Of a stretch of 64,000 nt of DNA, positions 39,681 to 49,739 are shown piece by piece. Numbering within the stretch: position 1 is the stretch's first letter; each line of letters starts with the position of its first letter. The stretch spans positions 1-64,000 of the forward strand of contig JAFXSQ010000043.1 in assembly GCA_017525525.1 (NCBI GenBank), in the 5' to 3' direction. This stretch comes from Lachnospiraceae bacterium. Lineage in GTDB: Bacteria; Bacillota; Clostridia; Lachnospirales; Lachnospiraceae. Below the pieces are notes generated by a model. That model saw only the letters and a list, made by a program, of their open reading frames with translations. It made no database searches and was not told where the DNA came from. The position numbers and the translations under genes are program-made.

Positions 39681-42515
39681 TTACTTCGGGTTCTTTCCGT
39701 CCTTTGATACGTCATAAAAGCTCTTTACTCTGTCAGATGTAAGAGTAACCTTCTCGCCCTTCGGCACTAAGTTAACCTGAAATGCTTCAAGCTTTCTGGC
39801 GTAACCCGCCGAACCGGCCTTCTCAAGGTTCTTTGCCCAGCCAAGCCAGCCGAACTTCTCGCAGTAGGTTCTGTAATAGATATCGTAGAGAGTTGCGATT
39901 TCGCCCTTCATCCTGAGCTGTATCATCTCCACTCTTCTCGACTCACCCTTTGTGCCCGCATTGGTAGTCGTTTTTGCCGTTGTTGCCCAGCCGCCCGCCG
40001 AGGTACCGACGCCTACCCAGCCCTTCTTCTGGCAGTAAGCCCTGTACTCAACCGCTCCGCCGACGCCTGAAAGCTGCATCTGGATTGTCTCCATTCTTAA
40101 GTTATCTGTTGTGCCTGCCATTTTGGAAGCCTCGGAGCCTGAAATCTTAGCCGTCTGCCAACCGGTCTTCCATGACTTTTTCTGAACATAGGCCCTATAC
40201 TTCAATACCGCATTCTTGATTTCAAAGGTCGTTACCGCGCTTCCCTTGTAATCACCCTTGGCAATCACGGTTACGGTTGCTTTTCCTTCCTTGACGTTAT
40301 TGTCATACTTAACATCGTAATCCGTTCCCTTCTTAAGGGTTGTTCCGTCTAAAACAACGGTTACATCCGGAGTGATTTCCGAACCGGTGTACACATATGT
40401 CTTCTTCGCGATGGTTACCTTTGCATCGGTAATGTCCTTGAGTATCTTCTCAAATACCGCTATTACGCTTACATCCGGCTGAAGATTGCCTATTACAATC
40501 TCCTCATCCGTTGCCTCACTATCGATAAGAAATGCTCCGTCAACACTCCATGCCACAAACTCATAATCATCTTCTGCCATTGCTACAAGTCTGTATGTAT
40601 CCTTTGAGTTAACCTCATCAAGATCGTATTCCGAAACCAGATTATCTTCACCGTCATAAACTTCAACACTGCCACCATCCTCAGGGTTGCTAACTATATC
40701 CAAACGGGAAACCGGATCAGGATCCTTTTCTAACTCCATCGATATCTCTGCTTCATCTTCAGTTACCCTGAACTTTATAGTATCACTGTCAAGTGAATCC
40801 TCTGTCTCAATTCCTTTTACAGGATTCCATTTTACAAAATGATATCCGTTTTCCTCATCTGCTATAGCGGTTAAGGTATACTCTTCCTCCGGATCGATAA
40901 CATTGATTTGATTTCCTAAATAAGCATTATTCTTGCTGTCTTTTAATTCAAAGCTTCCGCCCTCAACCTCCGGTATCGTCAATGAATAGTACTCTTTATC
41001 CTTTTGCTTAAAAACAGCATGGAATGATACGAACTCGCCAAGATTCATAATCTCTAGCATAGGCTCTGTTAATTCGGTCGAAGTCTCATATTCACCTTCA
41101 ATCCAAACCCATTCCAGAAACTCATATCCGGCATCTTCATCAGGTTCGGCAGTTAAGTAGTACGGACCTTGAGGATCAAGTCCTTTGCGCGCTTCGCCCT
41201 CTAACGGGTTTACACCATCATCAATTACTACGCTTCCGCCTTCTCCTGCAGTTGCTCTGATCTCACTCTTAGGGTCTTCTATAACCGGATCGGGATCCTC
41301 ATGCTGCACTTCCTCCCTGAACACAGCATTAAGCTTTACCTCTTCATCGAGATTCGTAACAGTCAATTCCGGTTTATTGGCATTATACTTAATATCAAAT
41401 CCGGTGTGTATTGACCATCTGCTGAACTCATATCCTTCACTCGGAAATGTTTCAATTAAGTATTCTCCCTTGGGATCAAGATTCTCATATACAGAATCCT
41501 TCCCCTCTATTACTTTCCCTGTTTTTTTGTCGGTCACAGTCACATCGCCTTCACCGGTTACCGTTATGGTCATCCTCGATGACTCATATTCCGGCTTCTC
41601 CGGCTGCGCCCCCTTGGTTCCGACTACAGCATAGGTGCCTAAGCCGCCCAATCCGCCTTCCCAACGGCCATCGGTTTTTGTCATCGTATACTCTTCTGAG
41701 ATGGCATATCCCGAATCCGGATCAAGCTTATACCATGTTATCCCGGTATAATCACCTCCGAGCTCCATCGAAACGCCTGACATATCCTTTTCAAAGTCGT
41801 TCTCATCTTCTTCGTTTCCTTCGCCTTTGATGTCATACTCATAAGCGCATATTATATCTCCCTTACCGGCAAGAGCGCTCCTGATTGCGGTTCCTGTTGC
41901 TCCCGAAAGCATGTTTTCCGGCTCAAAAATTACCTGCGTCGGATCAAGGCCCTCTGCATATAAAACGAACTGCATTTTGTACTGCTTGCTGCGTTCATCA
42001 TCAGCCTTAGGCCACTGATATACCACTTCCCAGTTTTCTTCGTCCTCCGATGCAATAACGATAAACTCAGCTTGCTGAACCGGAGTATCACATGAGTATT
42101 TGTCACCTACATAAGTATAAGTGCCCAAACAATAGTTTCCCGGACGAGCCTCATTGGATATATACGCAGCCTGACCCGGGCCGATTTCATCATCTCCGTC
42201 ATACTCAATTCGAGCATCATCAACATAGATTCCCATGCTTTCAAGGAAGCTTATGTATTCCTCCCCGGCAGGTTCAAACACGAAATCCGCGCTCGTGCAT
42301 TCCGGCAGGCCCTCATCATCATCATACCCTTCCGGCCATTCCAACACGGGAACAAACACTACACTTTCTCCCGGCTCATATAATAGCGGTTCGATAGAAA
42401 AAACAACCTCTTCTCCCTCAGCCTTAACTCCCGGAACCACCGGAAGCGCAAGAACCATGGCAAATGCGATCGCAAAGGCCATTATTCTCATCTTTGTTTT
42501 CTTTAGTAACCTCAT
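39681..42515 (-). CDS. Secreted protein with InlB-like B repeats and ChW repeats
   Basis: 944 residues from the ATG at 42515 (GGAGG 7 bases upstream). Signal peptide about 1-31 (KKTKMRIMAFAIAFAMVLAL, cleavage near VKA). An acidic N-terminal region (32-310) is followed by four divergent InlB B-type repeats, each ending in a W-containing FSRWSIHTG, FLEWVW, FVKWNPV or FVAWSV motif (about 320-690). Then a bacterial Ig-like repeat (YTGSEITPDVTVVLDGTTLK; 705-765) and three ChW repeats (YRAYVQKKSWKTGW, YRAYCQKKGWVG, YRTYCEKFGWLGW; 770-925), the clostridial W-rich modules that bind surface polymers or other cells. No catalytic domain. Likely adhesin. Confidence 0.85.
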   Translation of the reverse strand: MRLLKKTKMRIMAFAIAFAMVLALPVVPGVKAEGEEVVFSIEPLLYEPGESVVFVPVLEWPEGYDDDEGLPECTSADFVFEPAGEEYISFLESMGIYVDDARIEYDGDDEIGPGQAAYISNEARPGNYCLGTYTYVGDKYSCDTPVQQAEFIVIASEDEENWEVVYQWPKADDERSKQYKMQFVLYAEGLDPTQVIFEPENMLSGATGTAIRSALAGKGDIICAYEYDIKGEGNEEDENDFEKDMSGVSMELGGDYTGITWYKLDPDSGYAISEEYTMTKTDGRWEGGLGGLGTYAVVGTKGAQPEKPEYESSRMTITVTGEGDVTVTDKKTGKVIEGKDSVYENLDPKGEYLIETFPSEGYEFSRWSIHTGFDIKYNANKPELTVTNLDEEVKLNAVFREEVQHEDPDPVIEDPKSEIRATAGEGGSVVIDDGVNPLEGEARKGLDPQGPYYLTAEPDEDAGYEFLEWVWIEGEYETSTELTEPMLEIMNLGEFVSFHAVFKQKDKEYYSLTIPEVEGGSFELKDSKNNAYLGNQINVIDPEEEYTLTAIADEENGYHFVKWNPVKGIETEDSLDSDTIKFRVTEDEAEISMELEKDPDPVSRLDIVSNPEDGGSVEVYDGEDNLVSEYDLDEVNSKDTYRLVAMAEDDYEFVAWSVDGAFLIDSEATDEEIVIGNLQPDVSVIAVFEKILKDITDAKVTIAKKTYVYTGSEITPDVTVVLDGTTLKKGTDYDVKYDNNVKEGKATVTVIAKGDYKGSAVTTFEIKNAVLKYRAYVQKKSWKTGWQTAKISGSEASKMAGTTDNLRMETIQMQLSGVGGAVEYRAYCQKKGWVGVGTSAGGWATTAKTTTNAGTKGESRRVEMIQLRMKGEIATLYDIYYRTYCEKFGWLGWAKNLEKAGSAGYARKLEAFQVNLVPKGEKVTLTSDRVKSFYDVSKDGKNPK

Positions 42516-42643
42516 GTGCATTCCTCCTCGCTATTTTGTGGTTCAACGGATCGTCCCGTTTCCACATATATGTTGTATTTTACCACAACCGGACTGAAGC
42601 CGCAACGCTTTAGCTTCGCCGTTTACAACCTTACCAAGCCCTT

Positions 42644-45600
42644 TTAACCCTTCTCTTCCACAGCTACATAAGTCACTTTGTCAGCAGGCAGGTATTTCGC
42701 AAGCATCTCCTCCAAAAGAGGCGGTTCCACAGGCTTTGTGAGATAGTCCGCAAAGCCCTCCTTTAAGTACATCTCCCTGGCACCGACTATGGCATTTGCC
42801 GTAAGGGCTACCACCACCGTATCCTCCGCCAAAAGCTCCTTTGCCTTAAGCTCCTTCAGGGTCTCAATTCCGTCCATGTCGGGCATCATATGATCCATAA
42901 ATATCAGATCGTAGTGCTTTCCGGACACCATATCTATACACTCTTCCCCGCTCTCACAAAGCTCGGGCACAAGGGAATACTTCTTCATAAGGCCTTTTAT
43001 TACCGCAAGGTTCATGTCGTTGTCGTCCACGACCAAAACCTCCGCATCCTTTACCGTGAGGACCTTTTCCTCCTGTTCGGCCAGTATCTCCGTCTTGCCG
43101 CGCTCATGATAATGCCCTATCGGATTATGATCTATGATCTTCTGAACTATGGTAAATGCAAAGGTCGAACCCTTTCCATACTCGCTGTCAACCTCAAGGG
43201 TGCTGTCCATCATGGCAAGAAGTCCCTGTACTATGGACATGCCGAGGCCCGTTCCCTCTATGTTCCTGTTCCTTTCCTCGTCAAGCCTCTCAAACGAAGC
43301 AAAGAGCTTCTCCATATCCTCCTGCTTTATGCCTCGGCCCGTATCCCTGACCTCAACCCTCAGACTGCAGTCTTCGCCGGACAGACCGACCAGCTTCATC
43401 GCAAGGTTCACCGAACCCTTGTCGGTATATTTCACGGCGTTGGTAAGGATATTCGTTATAACCTGCCTTATCCTCACATCATCGCCGAACAGAACCTTCG
43501 GCAGCTTTTCATCTATCTCGACCGTGAATTTAAGGTTCTTCTTCTCCGCCTTCTCTAATATCATATTCCGAAGATCGTCTATCATAGCTGTAAGTTCATA
43601 CTTAACCCTGACGATCTCCATCTTTCCGCTCTCGATCTTGGAGAAGTCGAGTATACCGTTGATAAGGGTGAGAAGTGTATTGCTGGCGCTCTTTACATTT
43701 TGCGCGTACTCCTTTATCTCCTCATCCTTGCTTTCTCTTAAGATCATCTCATCCATACCGATGATGGCGTTGATCGGCGTCCTTATCTCATGGCTCATCT
43801 GTGCCAGGAATTCCGACTTTGCCTTTCCCGCTGCCGTAGCCTTTTCGGCCGCCTCGTTGAGCTCTTCGTTAAGCACCGCCTGGGACTTGATAACCTTGTT
43901 CAGGAGGATTATAACCGCGATCATCACCGCCAAAACCGACAGACCTACTACAACGGCTGTATTTATCGACACGCGGTTAAGCACCCACCACTTCTCGACA
44001 ATGATAAGCGAAAAGCCCGTTGACTTGTCCTTCATGGCCATACTGGTGGAATACGCCCCGTTATAGTCTTTGAAATTATAGGACTTTACGTCATTTATGC
44101 CGGTTACCGGATGCTCGTACGCCTCAAGATAAGGAGTCTCTTCAACATCCACCACATTCGACCCCGACATCTCGTAATCTGAATTCGGGTGGTTGACTAT
44201 GTTGCCCTCGGGATCGACCATGAACACGTATTCATAGTCCTCCACATACTCCTCGGCCATGATATCTATAAGCTTGTCGGCGTAGAAATCAATTCCGAAT
44301 ATGCCCAGGAACTCGCCGCCCTTGCCGTAAACCATCTGGGACATGGTCACACAGTAATTGCCGGTCTGCTCGTCATAGTAAGGCGTGGATATGCTGAAGC
44401 CGTCATCCGACATCTCAGTCTTCTTGTACCAGTCTCTCTCCTCAACCTTCCAGTCCGCATCCGGCTTCCAGCCGTTGTTCATGATAACCGTATTTTCCTT
44501 GTACGGATTCGCCAGGTAGCACACGGATATATCACGGTAATGCGACGCCACGTCATTCATCCAATTGACAGCCTCATCATAGTTGTCAAGCATCTCCGGC
44601 TTTGCGGCTATGCTGTGGACGAACATATCTATCACGGTCTTCTGCTCCGTCTGCCACTGTGAGTAGTTGCTGTACGCCTTGTCGAGCACCGACAGGAGCT
44701 GATAATCGTTCTTGTTGTTCTCCTCCTTTATCATCGCAAATGTACTGAAGGCCGCAACCAAAAGCAGCAAGACTATGATCACGTTTCTTATAACCCTGAC
44801 CTTGCCGGAGATTTCCTTCTTATACTGCTTGTTCCTGTCCTTCTCCCTGGAGATATCCGCGGCAATGTAGGAATACGACTTTAAGTCGTTGATCATATCC
44901 GTTATCTCTATACCCGAGGCCTTGATCTCGGACAGCTCCTCACGAACCTTATCACTGTTTTCAGCATCCTCGGCGTCAGTAAGCTTTATGATCTTTTTTG
45001 CCGGCTCCGAAAGCTTCTCGGACAGCTTGTTGACGAAGATTTCCCTGCTCTTTAAGGCCTCCTCCGCCTTGATACGGTTCTTCGAGCTCATGCGGAAGAT
45101 GATTACGATGATCACAAGCAGAAGGATGTTGATGATGATATTCGCGGCAACCTGCATATCCGCCTTGCCGTATAACTTGCTTTCACTGACACTTAAAATC
45201 ATGTACCAGTTGTTCTTAATTCTTGACGAAAAAATCTGAGCCTTGCTGTCCACATAGTACTTGAAGCTCATATCCTCTTCATCGGAATCAAGAATAGTCT
45301 TGAAGGCCGAGCTGTAAGCAGGCAGCGCCTTGTCGATGTTTTGTCCCACATAGTTCATGTCCGAATAACCTGCTATGGTTCCGTCGCCGGTGACGATCAT
45401 CGCCGTATTTTCCGAATTCTCAGACATCTTCTCTATGGAATCCTGCAGCTGCTGCAGGGTAAAGTCCATACCTACAACGGTTTCGCCATCGACAAGAAGC
45501 ACGGACATGGTAAAACACATATCCCCGGTCATACTGTCTATGTAAGGCGGGGTTATGTATATCTCGCCCTCGCTTTCAACCGCGCCCACATACCAGTTTC

Positions 45601-45991
45601 TCGCTGTGGCGTGATAATCCTCGGGCATGTCAAAATCAGGGATTATCGACCATCCCTGTCCCGCGATGTACACGTTAAATGTAGAGCCCTTCGAAGCCTC
45701 CAGCTGAACCCTCTTTTGCTCGACAATATAAGCCTCCATCTCCTTTAAATCCACATCGGAATTCATCAGAAGCTGCGCCCCGCTCGACACCTTTATTATG
45801 GTATTCTCAAGATCGGATATATAGCCTTCGAAATCATTTTTTATACTGTCAAGCTGCGTCTGCCCGACCTGCCTGATCTGGGAATTCATCATCTGCCTTA
45901 TAAGACGCGCATTGACAAAGGCAACCACGGCAAAAACCGTGATTATGATCGCTATATACACATGATCCAGTCTTTTTTTATTCTTGTTCAT
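42644..45991 (-). CDS. Hybrid histidine kinase with two tandem Cache sensor modules
   Basis: 1115 residues. TM1 (12-32), extracellular Cache-like domain, TM2 (about 283-300), a cytoplasmic stretch resembling a kinase dimerisation helix without the His (KLSEKLSEPAKKIIKL), TM3 (about 394-415), a second extracellular Cache-like domain, TM4 (about 672-695). Then a HisKA helix with the phospho-acceptor in MSHEIRTPINAIIGM (His about 734), HATPase with NAVKYT, DTGRGI and GTGLGMSI, and a C-terminal receiver with phospho-acceptor Asp in FMDHMMPDMDG (about 1030). The two sensor halves are similar in pattern (NPYKEN...WYKK; ARNWYVGA), so the sensor part looks duplicated. Output partner not adjacent. Confidence 0.88.
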   Translation of the reverse strand: MNKNKKRLDHVYIAIIITVFAVVAFVNARLIRQMMNSQIRQVGQTQLDSIKNDFEGYISDLENTIIKVSSGAQLLMNSDVDLKEMEAYIVEQKRVQLEASKGSTFNVYIAGQGWSIIPDFDMPEDYHATARNWYVGAVESEGEIYITPPYIDSMTGDMCFTMSVLLVDGETVVGMDFTLQQLQDSIEKMSENSENTAMIVTGDGTIAGYSDMNYVGQNIDKALPAYSSAFKTILDSDEEDMSFKYYVDSKAQIFSSRIKNNWYMILSVSESKLYGKADMQVAANIIINILLLVIIVIIFRMSSKNRIKAEEALKSREIFVNKLSEKLSEPAKKIIKLTDAEDAENSDKVREELSEIKASGIEITDMINDLKSYSYIAADISREKDRNKQYKKEISGKVRVIRNVIIVLLLLVAAFSTFAMIKEENNKNDYQLLSVLDKAYSNYSQWQTEQKTVIDMFVHSIAAKPEMLDNYDEAVNWMNDVASHYRDISVCYLANPYKENTVIMNNGWKPDADWKVEERDWYKKTEMSDDGFSISTPYYDEQTGNYCVTMSQMVYGKGGEFLGIFGIDFYADKLIDIMAEEYVEDYEYVFMVDPEGNIVNHPNSDYEMSGSNVVDVEETPYLEAYEHPVTGINDVKSYNFKDYNGAYSTSMAMKDKSTGFSLIIVEKWWVLNRVSINTAVVVGLSVLAVMIAVIILLNKVIKSQAVLNEELNEAAEKATAAGKAKSEFLAQMSHEIRTPINAIIGMDEMILRESKDEEIKEYAQNVKSASNTLLTLINGILDFSKIESGKMEIVRVKYELTAMIDDLRNMILEKAEKKNLKFTVEIDEKLPKVLFGDDVRIRQVITNILTNAVKYTDKGSVNLAMKLVGLSGEDCSLRVEVRDTGRGIKQEDMEKLFASFERLDEERNRNIEGTGLGMSIVQGLLAMMDSTLEVDSEYGKGSTFAFTIVQKIIDHNPIGHYHERGKTEILAEQEEKVLTVKDAEVLVVDDNDMNLAVIKGLMKKYSLVPELCESGEECIDMVSGKHYDLIFMDHMMPDMDGIETLKELKAKELLAEDTVVVALTANAIVGAREMYLKEGFADYLTKPVEPPLLEEMLAKYLPADKVTYVAVEEKG

Positions 45992-46030
45992 ACGGTGTTT
46001 TTTCCCCGGTTAATAATAAGTAAAAAGGAC

Positions 46031-46059
46031 TTGCTTTTTCCTCTGCCAGATTTTACAAT
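46031..46059 (+). promoter_or_regulatory. Promoter of the nucleotide-sugar dehydrogenase
   Basis: TTGCTT (46031-46036), 17 bases, TACAAT (46054-46059). Leader of about 120 bases. Confidence 0.6.
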
Positions 46060-46187
46060 TATAATTATGTTTTTGAAGAAAATCAAGAGAATTGAAAGAC
46101 GTGAGACAAGAATATATCTATGTCTTACCCCTGTCTTACCTGGAAGATAAACCGCTTGAATATACTAATCAAATAAGGAGGCTAATC

Positions 46188-47510
46188 ATGTCACTTTACA
46201 CGGATCTTGTTGAAAAAAAGGAGAAGCTTGCACTTGTGGGCTTAGGTTACGTCGGTATGCCGATAGCCGTTGCATTTGCAAAGAAGGGGATAGATGTCAT
46301 AGGCTTTGACTTAAATGCCGCGAAGATCGACCTTTATAAATCGGGCGTCGATCCCACAAAGGAGGTCGGCGACGAGGCCATCGCGTCTACCACGGTAGAC
46401 TTCACCTCGGACGAGACATCTCTTAAAAATGCGCGCTTTATCATAGTCGCTGTTCCGACACCGGTAAATGCGGATCACACCCCGGACTTAACCCCGATAA
46501 TCGGCGCTTCCGAGGTCATCGGAAGGAACCTGACCAAGGGTTCTATAGTAGTTTACGAATCCACCGTGTACCCGGGCTGCACCGAGGCAGTCTGCATTCC
46601 CATCTTAGAGAAGCTTTCAGGGCTCAAATGCGATGCGGACTTCAAGATCGGCTATAGCCCAGAGCGCATCAACCCGGGCGACAAGGTGCACCGCCTCGAG
46701 AACATCCACAAGATCGTATCCGGCATGGACAAGGAAAGCCTTGAAGAGATCAAAAATGTATACGACCTTGTTATAGAAGTCGGCACTCACCCCGTGTCCA
46801 ACATCAGAACGGCCGAGGCAGTAAAGGTTGTGGAGAACAGCCAGAGGGATATCAACATTGCCTTTATGAACGAGCTCGCCATGGTATTTGACCGCATGGA
46901 TATCGACACCAACGAGGTTGTAGACGGCATGAACACAAAGTGGAACGCCCTCGGCTTCAGGCCCGGACTTGTGGGCGGCCACTGCATAGGCGTGGATCCC
47001 TACTACTTTACCTACGAGGCAGAGAAGCTCGGCTATCACAGCCAGATCATCTTAAACGGCCGTATCGTAAATGATTCCATGGGCGCCTATGTTGCGGACT
47101 CGGCAGTTAAGAAGATGATTGCAGCCGGTCAGGCTCCGAAGAAGAGCAAGGTAGTGATCTTAGGCCTTACATTTAAGGAGAACTGCCCCGACACCAGAAA
47201 CTCAAAGGTTGAAGATATAATCAAGAGACTTGACGAGTACGGAATAAAGCCTTTGGTAGTCGATCCCTGGGCAAGCGAGCGCGACGCCATGAACGAATAC
47301 GGCGTTACACTTACCAAGCTCGAAGATGTAAAGGATGCCGACTGCGTGATCGTTGCCGTTGCACACAACGAGTTCAAGGCTCTTTCGCTCGATGATATAG
47401 CAAAGCTCTATAAGGATGTTCCCGCAGGCGAGAAGGTTCTTATAGATGTAAAGGGACTCTACAGCGTAGAGGCTCTCAAAGAATCCGGAATGAATTATTG
47501 GAGACTGTAG
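46188..47510 (+). CDS. UDP-sugar dehydrogenase (UDP-N-acetyl-hexosamine type)
   Basis: 440 residues from the ATG at 46188 (AAGGAGG upstream); an earlier in-frame ATG at 46092 has no site. Oxidises the C6 of a UDP-sugar with two NAD+. N-terminal dinucleotide motif ALVGLGYVGMPIAVAF, IIVAVPTPV, YESTVYPGCTE, then the catalytic region GLVGGHCIGVDPYY (Cys nucleophile) and the C-terminal FKENCPDTRNSK. The pattern is that of the WbpO/TviB-like N-acetylgalactosamine dehydrogenases rather than simple UDP-glucose dehydrogenase. It would feed uronic-acid-type sugars to a surface polymer; the neighbour encodes a polymerase-like protein directly after its stop. Confidence 0.9.
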   Translation: MSLYTDLVEKKEKLALVGLGYVGMPIAVAFAKKGIDVIGFDLNAAKIDLYKSGVDPTKEVGDEAIASTTVDFTSDETSLKNARFIIVAVPTPVNADHTPDLTPIIGASEVIGRNLTKGSIVVYESTVYPGCTEAVCIPILEKLSGLKCDADFKIGYSPERINPGDKVHRLENIHKIVSGMDKESLEEIKNVYDLVIEVGTHPVSNIRTAEAVKVVENSQRDINIAFMNELAMVFDRMDIDTNEVVDGMNTKWNALGFRPGLVGGHCIGVDPYYFTYEAEKLGYHSQIILNGRIVNDSMGAYVADSAVKKMIAAGQAPKKSKVVILGLTFKENCPDTRNSKVEDIIKRLDEYGIKPLVVDPWASERDAMNEYGVTLTKLEDVKDADCVIVAVAHNEFKALSLDDIAKLYKDVPAGEKVLIDVKGLYSVEALKESGMNYWRL

Positions 47511-48818
47511 ATGAAGGGACGAATCTCCTTTACTCTTAAGGATATAGTCATTATGTTCCTGCTCCTTTTGGAATTCAGGATGCTCTTTTTGATACCCTTG
47601 GGACCCCTCACAAAGCTTAACACCTACCACAACAAGATGCTACAGGTAGCATGGGTAGGTGTTATTTTAATCTGCTTCATGCACTTTAAGGTCTCTGACT
47701 ATAAGCTCCGCGGAGCTGTCGGCGCTCTTCTTGTGATGGTTACCCTGAGCATGGTCTACGCATTTATCAGATACCCGGGCATCGAAGCAAAGGAGGTTAT
47801 AGTTCCTTTCTTCGCCTATCTTCTGCTTCTGCTTTACTTTCCCCTGTCTGATTATTTGGACACCGAGGAGGGCGTAAAGCGTTTCATATTCATGCTGCAG
47901 ATCATATGCATAACCGCGTGCGCTGTCATGGTAGTCCAGGCATTTATATACAACAGTAAGCACAAGCTTTTTCTTTCCATTTACGAGATAAAACAAAACG
48001 GCGGCATACCTTCGACAAAGAGCAACACCTTGAGAGACGGTCACCTGAGGATAACCTATCTCACCACGGGTGCCTCGGTTGCCATGGTACTCTCTTTGGT
48101 CAATCTGATTGCTCTAAGAACGAAAGGAATTATAGACATAGCCTGCATAGGCGTGAGCGGGATTTATTTTCTATATGTCGCAAGGACGAGAATGTACCTT
48201 GCTATCTTCGGACTTATCGCCGTGTACATTTATTTCTTTATCAACACAAGAAAGAAGAACAAGCGCTTCGCCATACTGTTCGGAGCAATAATGGTCGTAG
48301 CCATCTTCTTCGTCGCGGACATCCCCGGCATGATAAAGGATTTCATAGAACCGCTTATGACCGGCGCCTACAAGGACGACGGAAGCTATTACGCAAGAAT
48401 AGCAGCCCTCCTGTTCTTCGGCGAATCAATTATTACCCACCCGATCATGGGCCTCGGAGTTGTAAAAACCGGTGCTGAATCCGTGTATGCCGAAGCTCTG
48501 CGAGGTCCCGACAAGCTTGCCTACTTTACCGATGTGGGTGTGTACGGCGGAACCGCCGAATTCGGACTGCCGTTTTTGATCATATTTATCTACATACTTA
48601 AAAAGGCATTCCTTAAGCCCTCGGACGCAGGAGTAAAAAACTACGCCTACAGCAAGGCTCTGTGGTGGTTCATAATCTTAAGCAGCTTAACACTTAGCGT
48701 ATTCGATCCACAGAGAGTTATAGCCTACGCAATAGCGCTGGCTTTCTTCAACACTTCATTGAAATCCAAGGACGATTTGAGCGACAAACAGCGAATTAAT
48801 TCTTGTAGTATATGCTGA
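47511..48818 (+). CDS. O-antigen ligase/polymerase-like membrane protein
   Basis: 435 residues with about 10-11 membrane helices. The ATG at 47511 touches the stop of the previous gene, so translation is coupled. A large loop after helix 8 (GSYYARIAALLFFGESIITHPIMGLG) resembles the Wzy_C/O-antigen ligase pattern. It probably polymerises or attaches the polysaccharide built with the upstream dehydrogenase. No glycosyltransferases or flippase are next to it, so only part of the pathway is here. Family assignment is moderate. Confidence 0.75.
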   Translation: MKGRISFTLKDIVIMFLLLLEFRMLFLIPLGPLTKLNTYHNKMLQVAWVGVILICFMHFKVSDYKLRGAVGALLVMVTLSMVYAFIRYPGIEAKEVIVPFFAYLLLLLYFPLSDYLDTEEGVKRFIFMLQIICITACAVMVVQAFIYNSKHKLFLSIYEIKQNGGIPSTKSNTLRDGHLRITYLTTGASVAMVLSLVNLIALRTKGIIDIACIGVSGIYFLYVARTRMYLAIFGLIAVYIYFFINTRKKNKRFAILFGAIMVVAIFFVADIPGMIKDFIEPLMTGAYKDDGSYYARIAALLFFGESIITHPIMGLGVVKTGAESVYAEALRGPDKLAYFTDVGVYGGTAEFGLPFLIIFIYILKKAFLKPSDAGVKNYAYSKALWWFIILSSLTLSVFDPQRVIAYAIALAFFNTSLKSKDDLSDKQRINSCSIC

Positions 48819-48831
48819 TATTTGATATAAT
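48803..48831 (+). promoter_or_regulatory. Promoter of the MCP-like gene
   Basis: TTGTAG (48803-48808), 17 bases, TATAAT (48826-48831). It overlaps the end of the polymerase-like gene. Confidence 0.65.
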
Positions 48832-48876
48832 ACATTTATCGTTTTTTTCAAAAATATGCATAGGAGGTTTTTGTAA

Positions 48877-49689
48877 ATGAATGAGGTATTAGCAAAATAT
48901 ATCGAAACAGTTCCCGTAATAAAGGATGCTCTCGGTATTGATATGATGATGAGTATTACCGATGGAGAGCAGTTCCTTGCTTATTGGAGGGGTAAAAAAA
49001 TGGTTGCCGATATCAAAGTCGGCGACAAGCTTTCACATGACGATCCTATGTGGACAAGCTTTACAACAGGTCAGAAAATCGAGCAGATATGTCCTGCAAC
49101 CGTATATGGTTTTGCATTCAAGGCTATAACGCTTGCTATCCGTGACGGCTCACAGATTGTGGGTACCATGGGTATCGCGGTAAGCTTGGAAGATCAGTCA
49201 CTTAATACAGACGCTTCACGCAATCTCTTATCTTCAGTAGACACCGTGAAAAGGCAGATGGATTCTATCATCGGATACGGCACAACCATCAAGGAGAGTT
49301 CAGATGTTATCAGCTCTTCCGCAGACCGTATCATGAACAATATCTCCGAAGTGCAGAGCTTCGCTCAGGCTATCCAGAAGATTTCCAACAGCACTAACAT
49401 GCTTTCGCTCAACGCTTCCATAGAGGCTGCGCGAAGCGGAGAGGCAGGCAAGGGCTTCGCGGTTGTTGCCAAGGAGATGACAAAGCTTGCCATGAATACC
49501 AAGGAGTCATCAGAGAAGATTCTTTCAATCCTGAACAGATTTGTCAAGGATATCGATGAGATGAAGGAAAGCCTCGAAACTCAGGAGGATTCACAGAACA
49601 AGCAGACAGATATATCCAATCAGCTTTATGCCGAGATTCAAAAGATTAGCGATATCACACGCAAGGTTATGAATCGCTCATCGTTATAA
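48877..49689 (+). CDS. Short cytoplasmic methyl-accepting chemotaxis-like protein
   Basis: 270 residues, about half a usual MCP. No membrane segment. Residues 1-115 form an alpha/beta sensor ([21 protein letters not shown], then [25 protein letters not shown]). Residues 120-260 form a signalling hairpin with the tip sequence [22 protein letters not shown], then [13 protein letters not shown], as needed for CheA/CheW contact. The hairpin is shortened, so it probably belongs to a small soluble class. GGAGG precedes the ATG. It ends in a strong terminator and implies chemotaxis genes elsewhere. Confidence 0.85.
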   Translation: MNEVLAKYIETVPVIKDALGIDMMMSITDGEQFLAYWRGKKMVADIKVGDKLSHDDPMWTSFTTGQKIEQICPATVYGFAFKAITLAIRDGSQIVGTMGIAVSLEDQSLNTDASRNLLSSVDTVKRQMDSIIGYGTTIKESSDVISSSADRIMNNISEVQSFAQAIQKISNSTNMLSLNASIEAARSGEAGKGFAVVAKEMTKLAMNTKESSEKILSILNRFVKDIDEMKESLETQEDSQNKQTDISNQLYAEIQKISDITRKVMNRSSL

Positions 49690-49699
49690 ATCGATAAAT

Positions 49700-49739
49700 G
49701 CATACAAAAAAGGTGCCGCATGGCACCTTTTTTGTATGC
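49700..49739 (+). terminator. Terminator of the MCP-like gene
   Basis: GCATACAAAAAAGGTGCC pairs perfectly with GGCACCTTTTTTGTATGC around a 4-base loop. Confidence 0.92.

Noticed and set aside
41185-41634. 149-codon Ser/Pro-rich frame
   Set aside because: Antisense of the secreted repeat protein, which has signal peptide, site and domains.
43149-44066. 305-codon frame opposite the histidine kinase
   Set aside because: The minus-strand kinase motifs are complete; this is a shadow.
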